This document shows positions 1 to 8,156 of a DNA stretch of 37,321 nt, in pieces. Source of the stretch: Neolewinella antarctica. GTDB lineage: Bacteria; Bacteroidota; Bacteroidia; Chitinophagales; Saprospiraceae. Positions within the stretch are counted from its first letter, which is position 1. Every line of letters starts with the position of its first letter. A program made the position numbers and the translations under genes. Location: positions 1-37,321 of the forward strand of contig NZ_JAATJH010000014.1 of assembly GCF_011927835.1 (NCBI RefSeq), given 5' to 3'. The notes beneath the pieces were generated by a model. It made no database searches. It was given only the letters and a program-made list of their open reading frames with translations, and was not told the origin of the DNA.

Positions 1-2
1 TA

Positions 3-60
3 GGGCAAGTCATATCGGGAATGTGTAGTTACTTCCAAGATACGGACTTGCCCGTTTTTC
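3..60 (+). terminator. possible terminator hairpin at the window edge
   Basis: A perfect 9-base inverted repeat (GGGCAAGTC at 3-11 and GACTTGCCC at 45-53) is followed by a T-rich run. Four more bases near the loop can pair with a bulge. This could be the terminator of a gene lying left of the window. The loop is long (33 bases), so an alternative is a repeat element. Confidence 0.4.
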
Positions 61-224
61 TTGATTACACTATGCTAAACCTCCCCGGACCATTGATGAG
101 ATAAATTAGTAAATTTATTTAGTACCCACTTATCTAAGAAGATTCACATTAGACGGGGAAGAATCCATACCTTCCTGAATCTTTTGATCTTGTAAATGCT
201 ATATGATTTATCTCGTTCAATACA

Positions 225-840
225 TCAGTAGGGGGGAACTACGTTTTCAATAATTATAGTCAGCCCTATTTGAGATCGTCCAACATATCTATAAAAATCT
301 CGCGCAAGATCAACGGGAATAATATCGTCATCAGTATAATCTGGCTTTTTATGTGTGAATAAAGGAGAATCTATAACCGGAACTCCAATCGAATAAGGTC
401 TATTTGAAGGTAGTACTTGAGTAGCAATTATGAAAGCTGCATAGATAACCGCCCTAAATCCTTTTCCAAAAAGTTCTCTGTCTTCTCCTGAGATGACAAA
501 ATCTGATTTTTCTTCGCTGAAGCTCACAGCGGTCAATCCAGGACAATTATACCCTTTCAAGACACTCTCAACTTGATTTGATAAATCTGATAGGTTAGCA
601 GTACTGATTGAGTCAAAATCTCCTTTTGTTCAATATTCTTTAATTATTTTGTTCAAGGCTCTTTTTTGAACTTGTAATTTATCAATATTGTCTTTGTTCA
701 ATTGTATTTTAATCAACTTAACCTTTTTATCATTTGCATCATCTATAAGTTTTAGGGTGTTATTTACCCCTCGCCTAATTCTCTATTTATTTTAGAATCA
801 AATGATTTGAGATCTTCATATAAATCAGATAACGGTGAAT
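225..840 (-). pseudogene. decayed SMC/Rad50-like ATPase, C-terminal part
   Basis: The open part at 225-560 encodes what looks like the C-terminal lobe of an SMC/Rad50-like ATPase: a glycine-rich turn (GKGFRA), a hydrophobic strand ending in VIDSPL that resembles Walker B, and a final strand ILENVVPP-like (IIENVVPP). Reading upstream on the same strand, coding-like Lys/Asn/Leu-rich coiled-coil sequence continues past a TGA at 630-632. It then meets stops at 783-785 and 792-794, while another frame stays coding-like (SDLYEDLKSFDSKINREL) up to about 840, which points to a frameshift near 775-785. The N-terminal Walker A half is absent. I infer a dead remnant of an AAA/SMC-type gene, possibly from an old defence island. 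The exact family is not recognised. Confidence 0.6.
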
Positions 841-1112
841 GAAAGTACACTTCTGGGCTTTGTCGTCGAAGGGTTCCAAGGATTACTGATGAGAAGTTTC
901 TTGGCTGCTAACAGATCGCTTCATTGCTACAAAGTCGGTGATATTACTACCGCGACGGGACCGCTCCGCTGGGGTAGCTACATCACCAAGGTGAACGGAC
1001 CGAATTCGACGTATGCCAATATTTTCGGGGCAGTCTGCTGGTGAGTGGTAGTGGTATTCACTACACGAACCAATGGACGACATACATCATTGCCATAATT
1101 TTTTCGTGCTGA
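841..1112. other. no recognisable gene; junction region
   Basis: This stretch has short open frames on both strands, none with a recognisable domain. It is visibly GC-richer than the pseudogene to its left and the monooxygenase to its right, so the left end of the window looks patched together. I see no RNA gene or terminal repeat marking the junction. Confidence 0.35.
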
Positions 1113-2285
1113 CTAACCTACCAAAGCAGCGACGCTTTTATCAATAGTATACAATTCTATCATTTGACTTTGCATAAATCTTTCTGGCGTATTCCTTAAA
1201 ACAAAATTCCGTAGGATTTCAACCGGCCTGTTGGTTATGGCAATTTTCGACGCAAATCTAGATTGTTTTACGAGCTTTTCTACTTTAGTTTTCCTTGACG
1301 AGTGAAATCTATGAAATGCATCTTCAATACATTTTGAGCTGTTTATAAAATTGGACAAATAATAGGCGTCCTCAATTGCCTGTGCTCCTCCTTGCCCTAA
1401 ATCAGGCGTCATACTGTGGGCGGCGTCGCCGATGAGGCAGATGTTTTCAACATGCCATTTGTCGAGTAATTCTAAGTCTGACAAATCACCCCTAATTATA
1501 TTACTTACGCGAGTATGCTGAATCAGTTCGTTTACCACTGGGTGAAACGCGGAGAACATTTCGTTCAAAGCTACTTTTAGTTTCTCCCTTTCATCTTCCT
1601 GATTAGGTTCACTCAATTTTACCGCAAACCAGTACGTTTGTTCCTCGTTTAACTTAGAGACACCAAATTGAAGTTTTTTACCCCAAAGCGTGAACCCTAC
1701 CGAAGCAAATTTTGGGTCGAGTTTGTAATCAGCGACCCCTCTCCAGCAAGTCTGCCCTGAATATCTAATGCTACTATTCGGAAACAACTGCCCCCTTACC
1801 TTAGAGTTTACGCCATCAGCTCCGATAATTGTATTAGTTTCTACGGAAGTTCCATCTTCGAACTCGATTCTATAACTCGTGTCTGATGTTTTCTCGTACT
1901 TCTTAAATTCTTTACCTAAGATAATCTTCTCTTTGGGCAAATAGGAATAAATAATTCGCTGCAGCACACCTCTATGAATCGCGATGGTGGTATACCCAAA
2001 TTTATGCTTGACAAATGCTTGATCAGAATCGGATAGCGGGATGAGTTGGTGGTTTGCTACCATGATCCTATCGAAATAGTTTCCTGCACCCTCGATTTCT
2101 TTCAATAGTTTAGGATCGATCCACTCGATAACTTGTAATGCATTCGGAGAAAGCCAAATTCCGGCACCTACGTGTTTCAAAGCTACAGCTCGTTCGTAAA
2201 CCTTGAAGGGAATACCTAATTTTTCAAAACATAAAGCCGTCACGAGGCCTCCTATTCCTCCACCAATTATTGCTATACCATTCAT
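1113..2285 (-). CDS. FAD-dependent monooxygenase (aromatic hydroxylase family)
   Basis: This is a 390-residue flavoprotein of the single-component aromatic hydroxylase/kynurenine 3-monooxygenase-like class. It should use NAD(P)H and O2 to hydroxylate a small organic substrate in the cytoplasm. Visible motifs in order are the dinucleotide-binding GxGxxG at residues 8-13 right after the start, the DG motif (GADG) at 155-158, and the GD motif (GDAAHSMTP) at 286-294 that contacts the FAD ribose. Length and motif order are normal, so the gene looks intact. The substrate cannot be read from the sequence. It is AT-rich compared with genes further right, which suggests recent transfer. A short palindrome sits just upstream of the start. 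TetX-like drug-modifying activity is possible for the family, but nothing here supports it specifically. Confidence 0.85.
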   Translation of the reverse strand: MNGIAIIGGGIGGLVTALCFEKLGIPFKVYERAVALKHVGAGIWLSPNALQVIEWIDPKLLKEIEGAGNYFDRIMVANHQLIPLSDSDQAFVKHKFGYTTIAIHRGVLQRIIYSYLPKEKIILGKEFKKYEKTSDTSYRIEFEDGTSVETNTIIGADGVNSKVRGQLFPNSSIRYSGQTCWRGVADYKLDPKFASVGFTLWGKKLQFGVSKLNEEQTYWFAVKLSEPNQEDEREKLKVALNEMFSAFHPVVNELIQHTRVSNIIRGDLSDLELLDKWHVENICLIGDAAHSMTPDLGQGGAQAIEDAYYLSNFINSSKCIEDAFHRFHSSRKTKVEKLVKQSRFASKIAITNRPVEILRNFVLRNTPERFMQSQMIELYTIDKSVAALVG

Positions 2286-2290
2286 TTCGT

Positions 2291-2306
2291 CTTAATTTGT
2301 ATTAAG
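2291..2306. promoter_or_regulatory. small palindrome upstream of the monooxygenase
   Basis: CTTAAT-TTGT-ATTAAG is a perfect 6-base inverted repeat with a 4-base spacer lying 6-21 bases before the monooxygenase start. Its size and position suit a repressor operator, but no regulator gene is adjacent. AT-rich palindromes of this size also occur by chance. Confidence 0.2.
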
Positions 2307-2357
2307 TACTGATGTTACGCAGATCTTTTCGCCATGCAGCACAAAGTACTTTGAAGC

Positions 2358-2426
2358 AAAACACAAAAGCATAGAAAAGTAGTGCACGGTTACGCTGAAT
2401 CACCGTTTGTATGTTCTTTTGTGTTT
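2358..2426. repeat. A-rich imperfect inverted repeat
   Basis: AAACACAAAAGCATA (2358-2372) is mirrored by a T-rich arm at 2410-2426 ending TTCTTTTGTGTTT. The same AAACACAAAAG core makes a longer palindrome at 27442-27527, so this looks like a dispersed extragenic palindrome family. Confidence 0.5.
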
Positions 2427-2518
2427 AGGTGTCACAATCCGGTTGCCTAAGGTCAGTTGAGGAACGCCGATTTAATAACTGTCCTGATTGAAGCGTCGCC
2501 ATCGTAATGCTGATTGAG

Positions 2519-2569
2519 CCATTTGAACGTTCGCACCCTGACTCGGTCGGGACGGTGGCGTTCAAATGG
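2519..2569. repeat. stem-loop with perfect 11-base arms
   Basis: CCATTTGAACG (2519-2529) pairs perfectly with CGTTCAAATGG (2559-2569), with a GC-rich 29-base centre that can pair further. It has no T-run. It is not placed as the terminator of a visible gene, because both flanking genes are on the minus strand and the nearer DUF2306 gene ends about 250 bases away. A repeat or recombination-site remnant is more likely than a terminator. Confidence 0.5.
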
Positions 2570-2821
2570 TCAAGCGCAGTAACCGGAAGGCAAGCTGCAC
2601 CGCGAAGCAGCCCGCAGTTACATCGGACAATTATTGAATTGGTGCCCCTAAGAGCAGTCAAGATAAAATCTTCACTACTTCAATATACGATAAATCTCCG
2701 GTCCGAATTCGCTAGTTGCTATGGCGTTTCATTCCTCACCTCCGTACCCATTGCAGTAGACTAAGAGCGTGACGTCTATCATTTCAGGCCTTCATGCCGT
2801 AGTCGGCGCCACCCAAACACC

Positions 2822-3655
2822 CTAAGAGAAAGCCGGCAACCATAAACCCGCCACGGCACCAAAAATACCAACCCCGGTAAACACCGTACAAACCACCAGC
2901 AAGCCCACCACGGCGTACCGAACGCTGGCGTGCGACGACCGGCCAGCCCACAAATACAACTCGTAAACAGCGAGTGGTAATAAGTAATGGGCGTAGGACA
3001 AAAAATCCAGAAAAGGACCGGTAAAGGTTTCCGGATCGAAGCCGACCGCACCACCGTTTACCAACATCCAACCCATCAGTATCACGCGAAAAAACCAAAC
3101 ACCGCTGGCCACGAGAAACAACCGAACGGCCCAGGCTTCGTGCCGCCGAAACTGCCGCGCAACGGCAAAGCGCCAGACCAGCACGCCCGCCAGCAAAATA
3201 AGCACCGCTTCGAGCGTCATGGCCGGCCGACTAACCGCGCCGCCCGCACCCTCGTGCGCGTAGAGCATGTACAGTCCGGTAAGCGCCGCAATCGCGGTAA
3301 GCATCACGTAAATCCTACCATTCCGGCGGTGAAAAACCGGGTACTTCCGCTTAATTCCAGATATTAGTTGTACCGGCCCGCCAAGCGTAATCAACGCCGC
3401 AAAGAAAAGGTGAATACCCACCACCAGGTTACTGACCGTCGCCCCCTCGCTAAAACCATGGGTGATTTTCTCATTCCATTCAGCGATGTTTCCGTAAACT
3501 GCGGTTCCACCGTAAAAACCGACGATGTAGACGGCAAACAAGAGTTGCCCGATAATGGCGACGACAAACCAGCCAATAGCCGCCCAGCGAAGCAGTTTGT
3601 TACTCGGGTCGGTAGAAGCCGTAATGATGGTGGCGGAGCGTGCGGTAAGGTTCAT
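2822..3655 (-). CDS. DUF2306 family membrane protein
   Basis: This 277-residue integral membrane protein has about seven or eight hydrophobic segments. The family pattern is visible: GIKRKYPVFHRRNGRIYV in the middle, then RPAMTLEAVLIL, then RRHEAWAVRLFL, which match the conserved His/Arg-rich loops of DUF2306 proteins. These often resemble heme/cytochrome b-type transmembrane proteins, but the biochemical role is unknown. The predicted start gives a 25-residue cytoplasmic N-terminus before the first membrane span. It is followed on the same strand, after about 110 bases of opposite order, by the LytTR regulator, with no clear operon link. Confidence 0.8.
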   Translation of the reverse strand: MNLTARSATIITASTDPSNKLLRWAAIGWFVVAIIGQLLFAVYIVGFYGGTAVYGNIAEWNEKITHGFSEGATVSNLVVGIHLFFAALITLGGPVQLISGIKRKYPVFHRRNGRIYVMLTAIAALTGLYMLYAHEGAGGAVSRPAMTLEAVLILLAGVLVWRFAVARQFRRHEAWAVRLFLVASGVWFFRVILMGWMLVNGGAVGFDPETFTGPFLDFLSYAHYLLPLAVYELYLWAGRSSHASVRYAVVGLLVVCTVFTGVGIFGAVAGLWLPAFS

Positions 3656-3766
3656 ACGGCGGTTCGGTGTTTGTTACTACAAACTTCCGCACTACCAGCC
3701 GAGCATACAATTCCGATATGCGAGATTGGGTAATTCCTCCGCCAAACTCGTTTTTGGGGTCGCCGG

Positions 3767-4453
3767 TCACGCTTGGTTGATCAGCTTCAGGAAGGCCGCG
3801 CGGTAGCTATCCGAGATGGGGATGCGCTCTTTGCCGATCACGATACGGCTCCGTTCCACCGCTTCGATGTTCGCCAGGCCGACCATGTAGGAACGGTGTA
3901 CGCGGCAGACTTTTTCCGCCGGTAAGCGCCGTTCCAGTTCGGTCAGGGTTTGGAGGGTCATTACGCGTTTGTCGCGGGTGTGGATGCGGCGGTAATCCCG
4001 CATACTTTCGATGAAAAGGATGGCGGGGATCAGGATTTTTTCCAACCTGTTCTCGGTCTTGACGAAAAGGTAATCGGTCGTAATGACGGGTTGCGCCAGT
4101 TGGTCGCGGGCTTTCTCGACGGCTTGCAGGAAGCGGACGAACGTAAAGGGTTTTAGTAGGTAGTCAGTGACGCTTAGTTCATAACCTTTGAGGGCGTAGT
4201 CGGGGAAGGCGGTCGTAATGATCACCTGGCTCGTGATGCGGGTGCTCTCGAGGAGTTCTACGCCGGATAACTCGTCCATGTTAATGTCTAAGAACAGGAT
4301 GTCCACCGTGTTTTCCTTTAAATATTGAAGGCCGGTGAGGGCATTATCGAACGTGGCGGCGAGGCGGAGGTCCGGTATTTTTTGCACGAAATCTCGCGTC
4401 CGCTCCATGGCCAGCGGTTCGTCTTCGATGATGATGCATTGGTAGGATTCCAT
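3767..4453 (-). CDS. LytTR-type response regulator
   Basis: This 228-residue DNA-binding response regulator has an N-terminal receiver domain (about 1-120) with the acidic pair E10/D11, phospho-acceptor D56 in FLDINMD, T81 and K101 in LLKPF. A LytTR DNA-binding domain fills about 130-228. It starts 3 bases after the upstream histidine kinase stop on the same strand, so the two are almost certainly translated together and form a signalling pair. LytTR proteins usually bind paired direct repeats upstream of targets, often including their own operon. The signal is unknown. Confidence 0.9.
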   Translation of the reverse strand: MESYQCIIIEDEPLAMERTRDFVQKIPDLRLAATFDNALTGLQYLKENTVDILFLDINMDELSGVELLESTRITSQVIITTAFPDYALKGYELSVTDYLLKPFTFVRFLQAVEKARDQLAQPVITTDYLFVKTENRLEKILIPAILFIESMRDYRRIHTRDKRVMTLQTLTELERRLPAEKVCRVHRSYMVGLANIEAVERSRIVIGKERIPISDSYRAAFLKLINQA

Positions 4454-4456
4454 GGA

Positions 4457-5494
4457 TTAAGTATTGATGAGGAGGTCGACGGAGTAGCGGCTGGTTTCGC
4501 GGCGGACATCTAGCTCGTGGCGACCGGGATAGAGTAGCTCCAGGCGCTTACGGATAAGCTCGTCACCAAGTCCGCCCGTGGTGAACGGTATGTTTTTCCG
4601 TCCGTCCAGCAAATTCACGCACTGCATCCTGACGGTGCCCGGCTCGATATTTAAATCAATACGAATAGCCTCCGCCGCCTTTTTATTCGTCGTGTGTTTG
4701 AAGGCGTTTTCAATAAAGGGAATAAATACCATCGGAGCAATTCGCCGGCCGGTTGGGGTGCCGCTAACCTTTAGCGTTACGTAGCTTTCGTTGGCCGTGC
4801 GTATTTTCTGTAAAGCAATATATTTTTTAATATAATCCAGTTCCGTCGCCAGGGGGATGTCCGCCGTTTTCGTCTCGTAGAGCATGAAACGCATGATGTC
4901 GGAGAGCCGGTTGAGGTATTCGGAGGCTTCCTCGGGGTCGCGGAGGATCAGGACGTCGATGTTATTGATCGTATTAAACAGGAAGTGGGGATCGAGCTGA
5001 GATTTGACCAGTGCCAGCTCCATTTCGTGGTTCTTGGCCTGGAGCGCCTCGCGGATCTCCACCTCCTCAAACCAGGTTGAGAAACCCTTAATGATGAACG
5101 CGATCGCGCCGCCCGAGAAGTTGAAAGTACTCGCAATTAAGATGAATGGCACCACGGAAGCGGCTTCTGCCTCCTTCATGCAATTCGGGTAGATCAGCCC
5201 CATTACGCCAAAGCCGATCAGGACGCTTACCAGTGCTACGCCCGCGCCCGCGAGGAAGGCCGGGCCGATCTTCTTGCGGACGAAGAAAAGCGGAAATAAG
5301 GCAAAGTAAAACGTATAGAAAGTCGCGATGGCCGGCAGGATCACAATGCACAAGAAGGCTAAGAATAGTACTGCTTCGTTAACACCCGGTCCCAGCTCCT
5401 CCTTACCGGTCAGCGCGTAGGTCAGGATCATGGACAGCAGCAAGTAGCTCATCCAGTAGGCCAGGTGCAGTAACGTAGACAGTGCTTTTTTCAT
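4457..5494 (-). CDS. LytS-type sensor histidine kinase
   Basis: This 345-residue membrane kinase has four hydrophobic segments in the first 140 residues, then the His_kinase domain typical of LytS/YehU proteins. The phospho-acceptor is H170 in QLDPHFLFNTINN. The N-box of the ATPase domain is at about 255-270 (VFIPFIENAFKHTTNK). It has no PAS or periplasmic sensor domain, so sensing is probably within the membrane or by a partner. It is the first gene of a two-gene operon with the LytTR regulator. A pair of 10-base direct repeats lies about 100 bases upstream. Confidence 0.9.
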   Translation of the reverse strand: MKKALSTLLHLAYWMSYLLLSMILTYALTGKEELGPGVNEAVLFLAFLCIVILPAIATFYTFYFALFPLFFVRKKIGPAFLAGAGVALVSVLIGFGVMGLIYPNCMKEAEAASVVPFILIASTFNFSGGAIAFIIKGFSTWFEEVEIREALQAKNHEMELALVKSQLDPHFLFNTINNIDVLILRDPEEASEYLNRLSDIMRFMLYETKTADIPLATELDYIKKYIALQKIRTANESYVTLKVSGTPTGRRIAPMVFIPFIENAFKHTTNKKAAEAIRIDLNIEPGTVRMQCVNLLDGRKNIPFTTGGLGDELIRKRLELLYPGRHELDVRRETSRYSVDLLINT

Positions 5495-5589
5495 GTGCCC
5501 CCCTAAGATGCGGACTTTAATCCGTCGTTCGGGTTTTATTCCGCGAATCGGGGGTATTTATCTGCCGGTGGCTTCCACGATGATTTGAA

Positions 5590-5611
5590 GGCTCGTTTTG
5601 AGGCTCGTTTT
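5590..5611. promoter_or_regulatory. tandem 10-base direct repeats upstream of the kinase
   Basis: GGCTCGTTTT occurs twice, at 5590-5599 and 5602-5611, with a 12-base period. It lies upstream of the LytS/LytTR operon. Paired direct repeats are typical for LytTR regulators, but their usual spacing is nearer two helical turns, so this is only a candidate. Confidence 0.25.
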
Positions 5612-5625
5612 AACGAACTTTCCCC

Positions 5626-5672
5626 TGCACCCGCGGCCGCGCCCAGATAATGAGGGCGCGGCCGCGGGTGCA
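5626..5672. repeat. GC-rich 19-base perfect inverted repeat
   Basis: GGGCGCGGCCGCGGGTGCA at 5654-5672 is matched base for base by its complement at 5626-5644, with a 9-base loop. It sits just downstream of the M3 peptidase gene, so it may act as its terminator, although there is no T-run. It is the full hairpin form of the 19-mer repeat found elsewhere in the window (29971-30018 and inside pglX, pglZ and the czcA-like gene). Confidence 0.8.
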
Positions 5673-5725
5673 AAGGAATCATCCAAAAAGAATGCCCGTA
5701 CCACAGCCAGCCCCGAAACCGGATA

Positions 5726-7939
5726 CTACTCCATAAACCCCCGGCTCCGCATCAACGCCTCCACGTCCACCTCCTGACCGCGAAAAGCTTTATAGCCTTC
5801 CTCCGGATCGACCGTATTACCGACGCTCAGTACGTGCTTAATGAAAGCCTCGGCGACTTTCGGATCATAAGCACCGCCCTCACTCTGCGCGAAAGCTTCC
5901 CAGGCGTCCGCGCCGAAAGTATCCGCCCAGAGATAAGCGTAGTAGCTCGCCGCGTAGCCCTCCCCGGAAAATACGTGGCCGAACTGCGGCGTCCGGTGGC
6001 GCATGACGATTTCTTTGGGCATACCGAGCTCTGCGAGCATGTCGCGCTCGAACTGGTCGGGGTCGACGTTGGCGGCGTCTTCCAGCGTGTGCAACTTCAT
6101 GTCGATCAGGGCACTGGCCAGGTACTCAGCCGTACCGAAGCCCTGGTTGAAGGTGCCCGCCGCTTCGATCTTGTCGACGAGGGCTTGCGGGATCGGCTGG
6201 CCGGTTTTGACGTGGAGCGCGTAAGTATTTAAAATCTCCGGCGTCGCCAACCAGTTTTCGTGGACCTGGCTCGGGAACTCTACGTAATCGCGCGGGACGG
6301 CCGTGCCGGCCAGGCTTGGGTAAGTCACGTTGGACAGCAGGCCGTGGATGGCGTGGCCGAATTCGTGGAAGAGTGTCGTCGCGTCGTCCCAACTGATCAG
6401 CACCGGCTCGCCGACGGCGCCCTTGACGAAGTTGGAGTTATTGGAGACGATGGGCTTGATGTCCGCACCGTCCAGCCGTGACTGCGTACGGTAAGCGTTC
6501 ATCCAGGCGCCGGAGCGCTTACCCTCCCGGGCGTAGGGGTCGAAGTACCACAGGCCGACCTGCTCGCCCGACCGATTATTTACCTTCCAGACGCGGACGT
6601 CGGGGTGGTAGACCGATACTTCGTCCGTGTTAAGTGGCCCTTCAAACTTGAGCCCGTAGAGGGTGTCGGCCATGTAAAACATGCCCGCGCGCAGATTTTC
6701 TAACTGCAAATACTGCTTGACTTCCTCGGCGTCGAAATCGTACCGTTCCTGGCGGACCTTCTCGGCGTAGTAGCGGTAATCCCAGGGCTCGATGATGATG
6801 TCGTCGCCGGACGCATCGGCCAGGGCCTGCATGTCGGCGACTTCTTCCTTAACGCGCTGCTTGGCGGCCGGCCAGACTTTCATCATGAGTTCCGTAGCGG
6901 CTGCGGGCGTTTTGGCGACTGACTTTTCGACGGCGCGGGCGGCGAAGTTCTCGTAGCCCTGGAGGCGGGAACGCTCCTGACGCAGGCGCAGGATCTCGGT
7001 GATTAATTTATTATTGTCGTACTCGTCGCCGTTGTCACCGCGGTTGTAGTAGGTCCGCCAGACTTTTTCCCGGAGTTTCCGCTCGGTGCTGTAGATCAGG
7101 AAGGGGTCCATGCTGGAGCGGGTGTTGGTGACGGCCCACTCGTCCGTTTTGCCCCTGGCTTCCGCGGCGGCTTTGGCGCCGGCTACGTAGCTGTCGGGTA
7201 GTCCGCCGAGTTGGTCGGCGGTGAGGTAAGTGACGTAGGCTTGCTCGTCGTGGAGGAGGTTCTGGCGGAAAGAAGTGTACAGCTTACTGAGTTGCTCGTT
7301 TAGGCCGGCGATCTTGTCTTTGGTGGCTTTGTCGAGCGCCGCGCCGGCGCGGGTGAAGTTTGTGTAGTAATCCCACACGAGCCGTTGTTGCTCGGTAGAA
7401 AGTTGGGACATGGCCGCTTCGTCCTGGTACAGCGTCCGGACGCGTTCGAACAGCGCCGCGTTCTGGATAATCGCGCTGGAGTAGGCGCTGAACAAGGGGC
7501 TCACGCGGGTTTCGATGCCACGCACTTGCTCGCTACTGAGCGTGCCGGAGTAGATGCCGAAGTAATTGCTGGCGCGTTGCAGGTCGTTGCCGGAGCGCTC
7601 CATGGCGGCGATCGTATTATCAAAAGTTGCGGGGGCGGGGTCGTTGGCGATCTTTTCCACTTCCAGCAGGCCGTTTTTCATGGCGGCCAGGAGGGCGGGC
7701 TCCAGATCGGCAACGGTCACTTCACCGAACAGCGGTACGCCACCGTAGGGGCCGGCGAAGGCTTGCGTGGCGGGGTTTGTTGTCAGGGCACCGAGGTCGG
7801 CGTCCGCCAGGGCGTCCGGTAGACTGGTGAGGATACTTACTGCGGGAGTGGTTTGGCTGGGGGTCGTCATGTCGGAGGCGGCTTTGGGGGTGCAGGCTTG
7901 CGCTAGTACCAGGAATAGGATGATGGAGACTGAGCGCAT
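5726..7939 (-). CDS. dcp: M3 family metallopeptidase, peptidyl-dipeptidase Dcp type, lipoprotein
   Basis: This 737-residue zinc peptidase of the thimet oligopeptidase/Dcp family removes dipeptides from peptide C-termini. The zinc site HEFGH is at residues 525-529 (FHEFGHAIHG), and the third ligand Glu is in the following FPSQVHENWL segment. Length is normal for Dcp. The N-terminus is a lipoprotein signal ending in LAQAC, so lipidation at Cys16 and attachment to the periplasmic side of a membrane are expected. Residues 17-40 form a Thr/Ser-rich tether. It is a single transcription unit on the minus strand, divergent from the DUF1684 gene and followed by a GC-rich hairpin. Confidence 0.92.
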   Translation of the reverse strand: MRSVSIILFLVLAQACTPKAASDMTTPSQTTPAVSILTSLPDALADADLGALTTNPATQAFAGPYGGVPLFGEVTVADLEPALLAAMKNGLLEVEKIANDPAPATFDNTIAAMERSGNDLQRASNYFGIYSGTLSSEQVRGIETRVSPLFSAYSSAIIQNAALFERVRTLYQDEAAMSQLSTEQQRLVWDYYTNFTRAGAALDKATKDKIAGLNEQLSKLYTSFRQNLLHDEQAYVTYLTADQLGGLPDSYVAGAKAAAEARGKTDEWAVTNTRSSMDPFLIYSTERKLREKVWRTYYNRGDNGDEYDNNKLITEILRLRQERSRLQGYENFAARAVEKSVAKTPAAATELMMKVWPAAKQRVKEEVADMQALADASGDDIIIEPWDYRYYAEKVRQERYDFDAEEVKQYLQLENLRAGMFYMADTLYGLKFEGPLNTDEVSVYHPDVRVWKVNNRSGEQVGLWYFDPYAREGKRSGAWMNAYRTQSRLDGADIKPIVSNNSNFVKGAVGEPVLISWDDATTLFHEFGHAIHGLLSNVTYPSLAGTAVPRDYVEFPSQVHENWLATPEILNTYALHVKTGQPIPQALVDKIEAAGTFNQGFGTAEYLASALIDMKLHTLEDAANVDPDQFERDMLAELGMPKEIVMRHRTPQFGHVFSGEGYAASYYAYLWADTFGADAWEAFAQSEGGAYDPKVAEAFIKHVLSVGNTVDPEEGYKAFRGQEVDVEALMRSRGFME

Positions 7940-8125
7940 GGGGGAAGTTGATTTGATCGGGAACAGGAACGTTTTTAGACAGCTAATGGCTTAAAGGTGG
8001 GTGGCTTAATCTTTGGGCGGCACTCCGTAAGTTCCTCCCGTTACGGTTGACCCAAATTTCGCACCCCATTCGCCAGCGGTTAAATCACCGCCGGCGTTTA
8101 TCACCCAACGTACGGGACCGTGTTC

Positions 8126-8133
8126 TAACTTTA
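8126..8133 (+). promoter_or_regulatory. possible -7 box for the DUF1684 gene
   Basis: TAACTTTA resembles the Bacteroidota -7 consensus TAnnTTTG with one mismatch and lies 23 bases before the ATG at 8157. No clear -33 partner is seen at the expected distance, so this is weak. Confidence 0.25.
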
Positions 8134-8156
8134 CGTCACCAAACCCTTATAACCGA

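Larger units (their letters stand above)
2286..2821. other. intergenic stretch with two palindromes
   Basis: About 536 bases without a convincing gene separate the monooxygenase and DUF2306 genes. It holds the small palindrome next to the monooxygenase, an A-rich inverted repeat (2358-2426) and a larger stem-loop (2519-2569). Open frames here have no recognisable motif. Confidence 0.5.

Noticed and set aside
835..1083. Overlapping open frames of 66-69 codons on both strands
   Set aside because: Neither has a recognisable domain, start context or codon bias; treated as non-coding.
2507..2764. Possible small gene of 85 codons
   Set aside because: It overlaps a perfect stem-loop, has no recognisable motif and no promoter.
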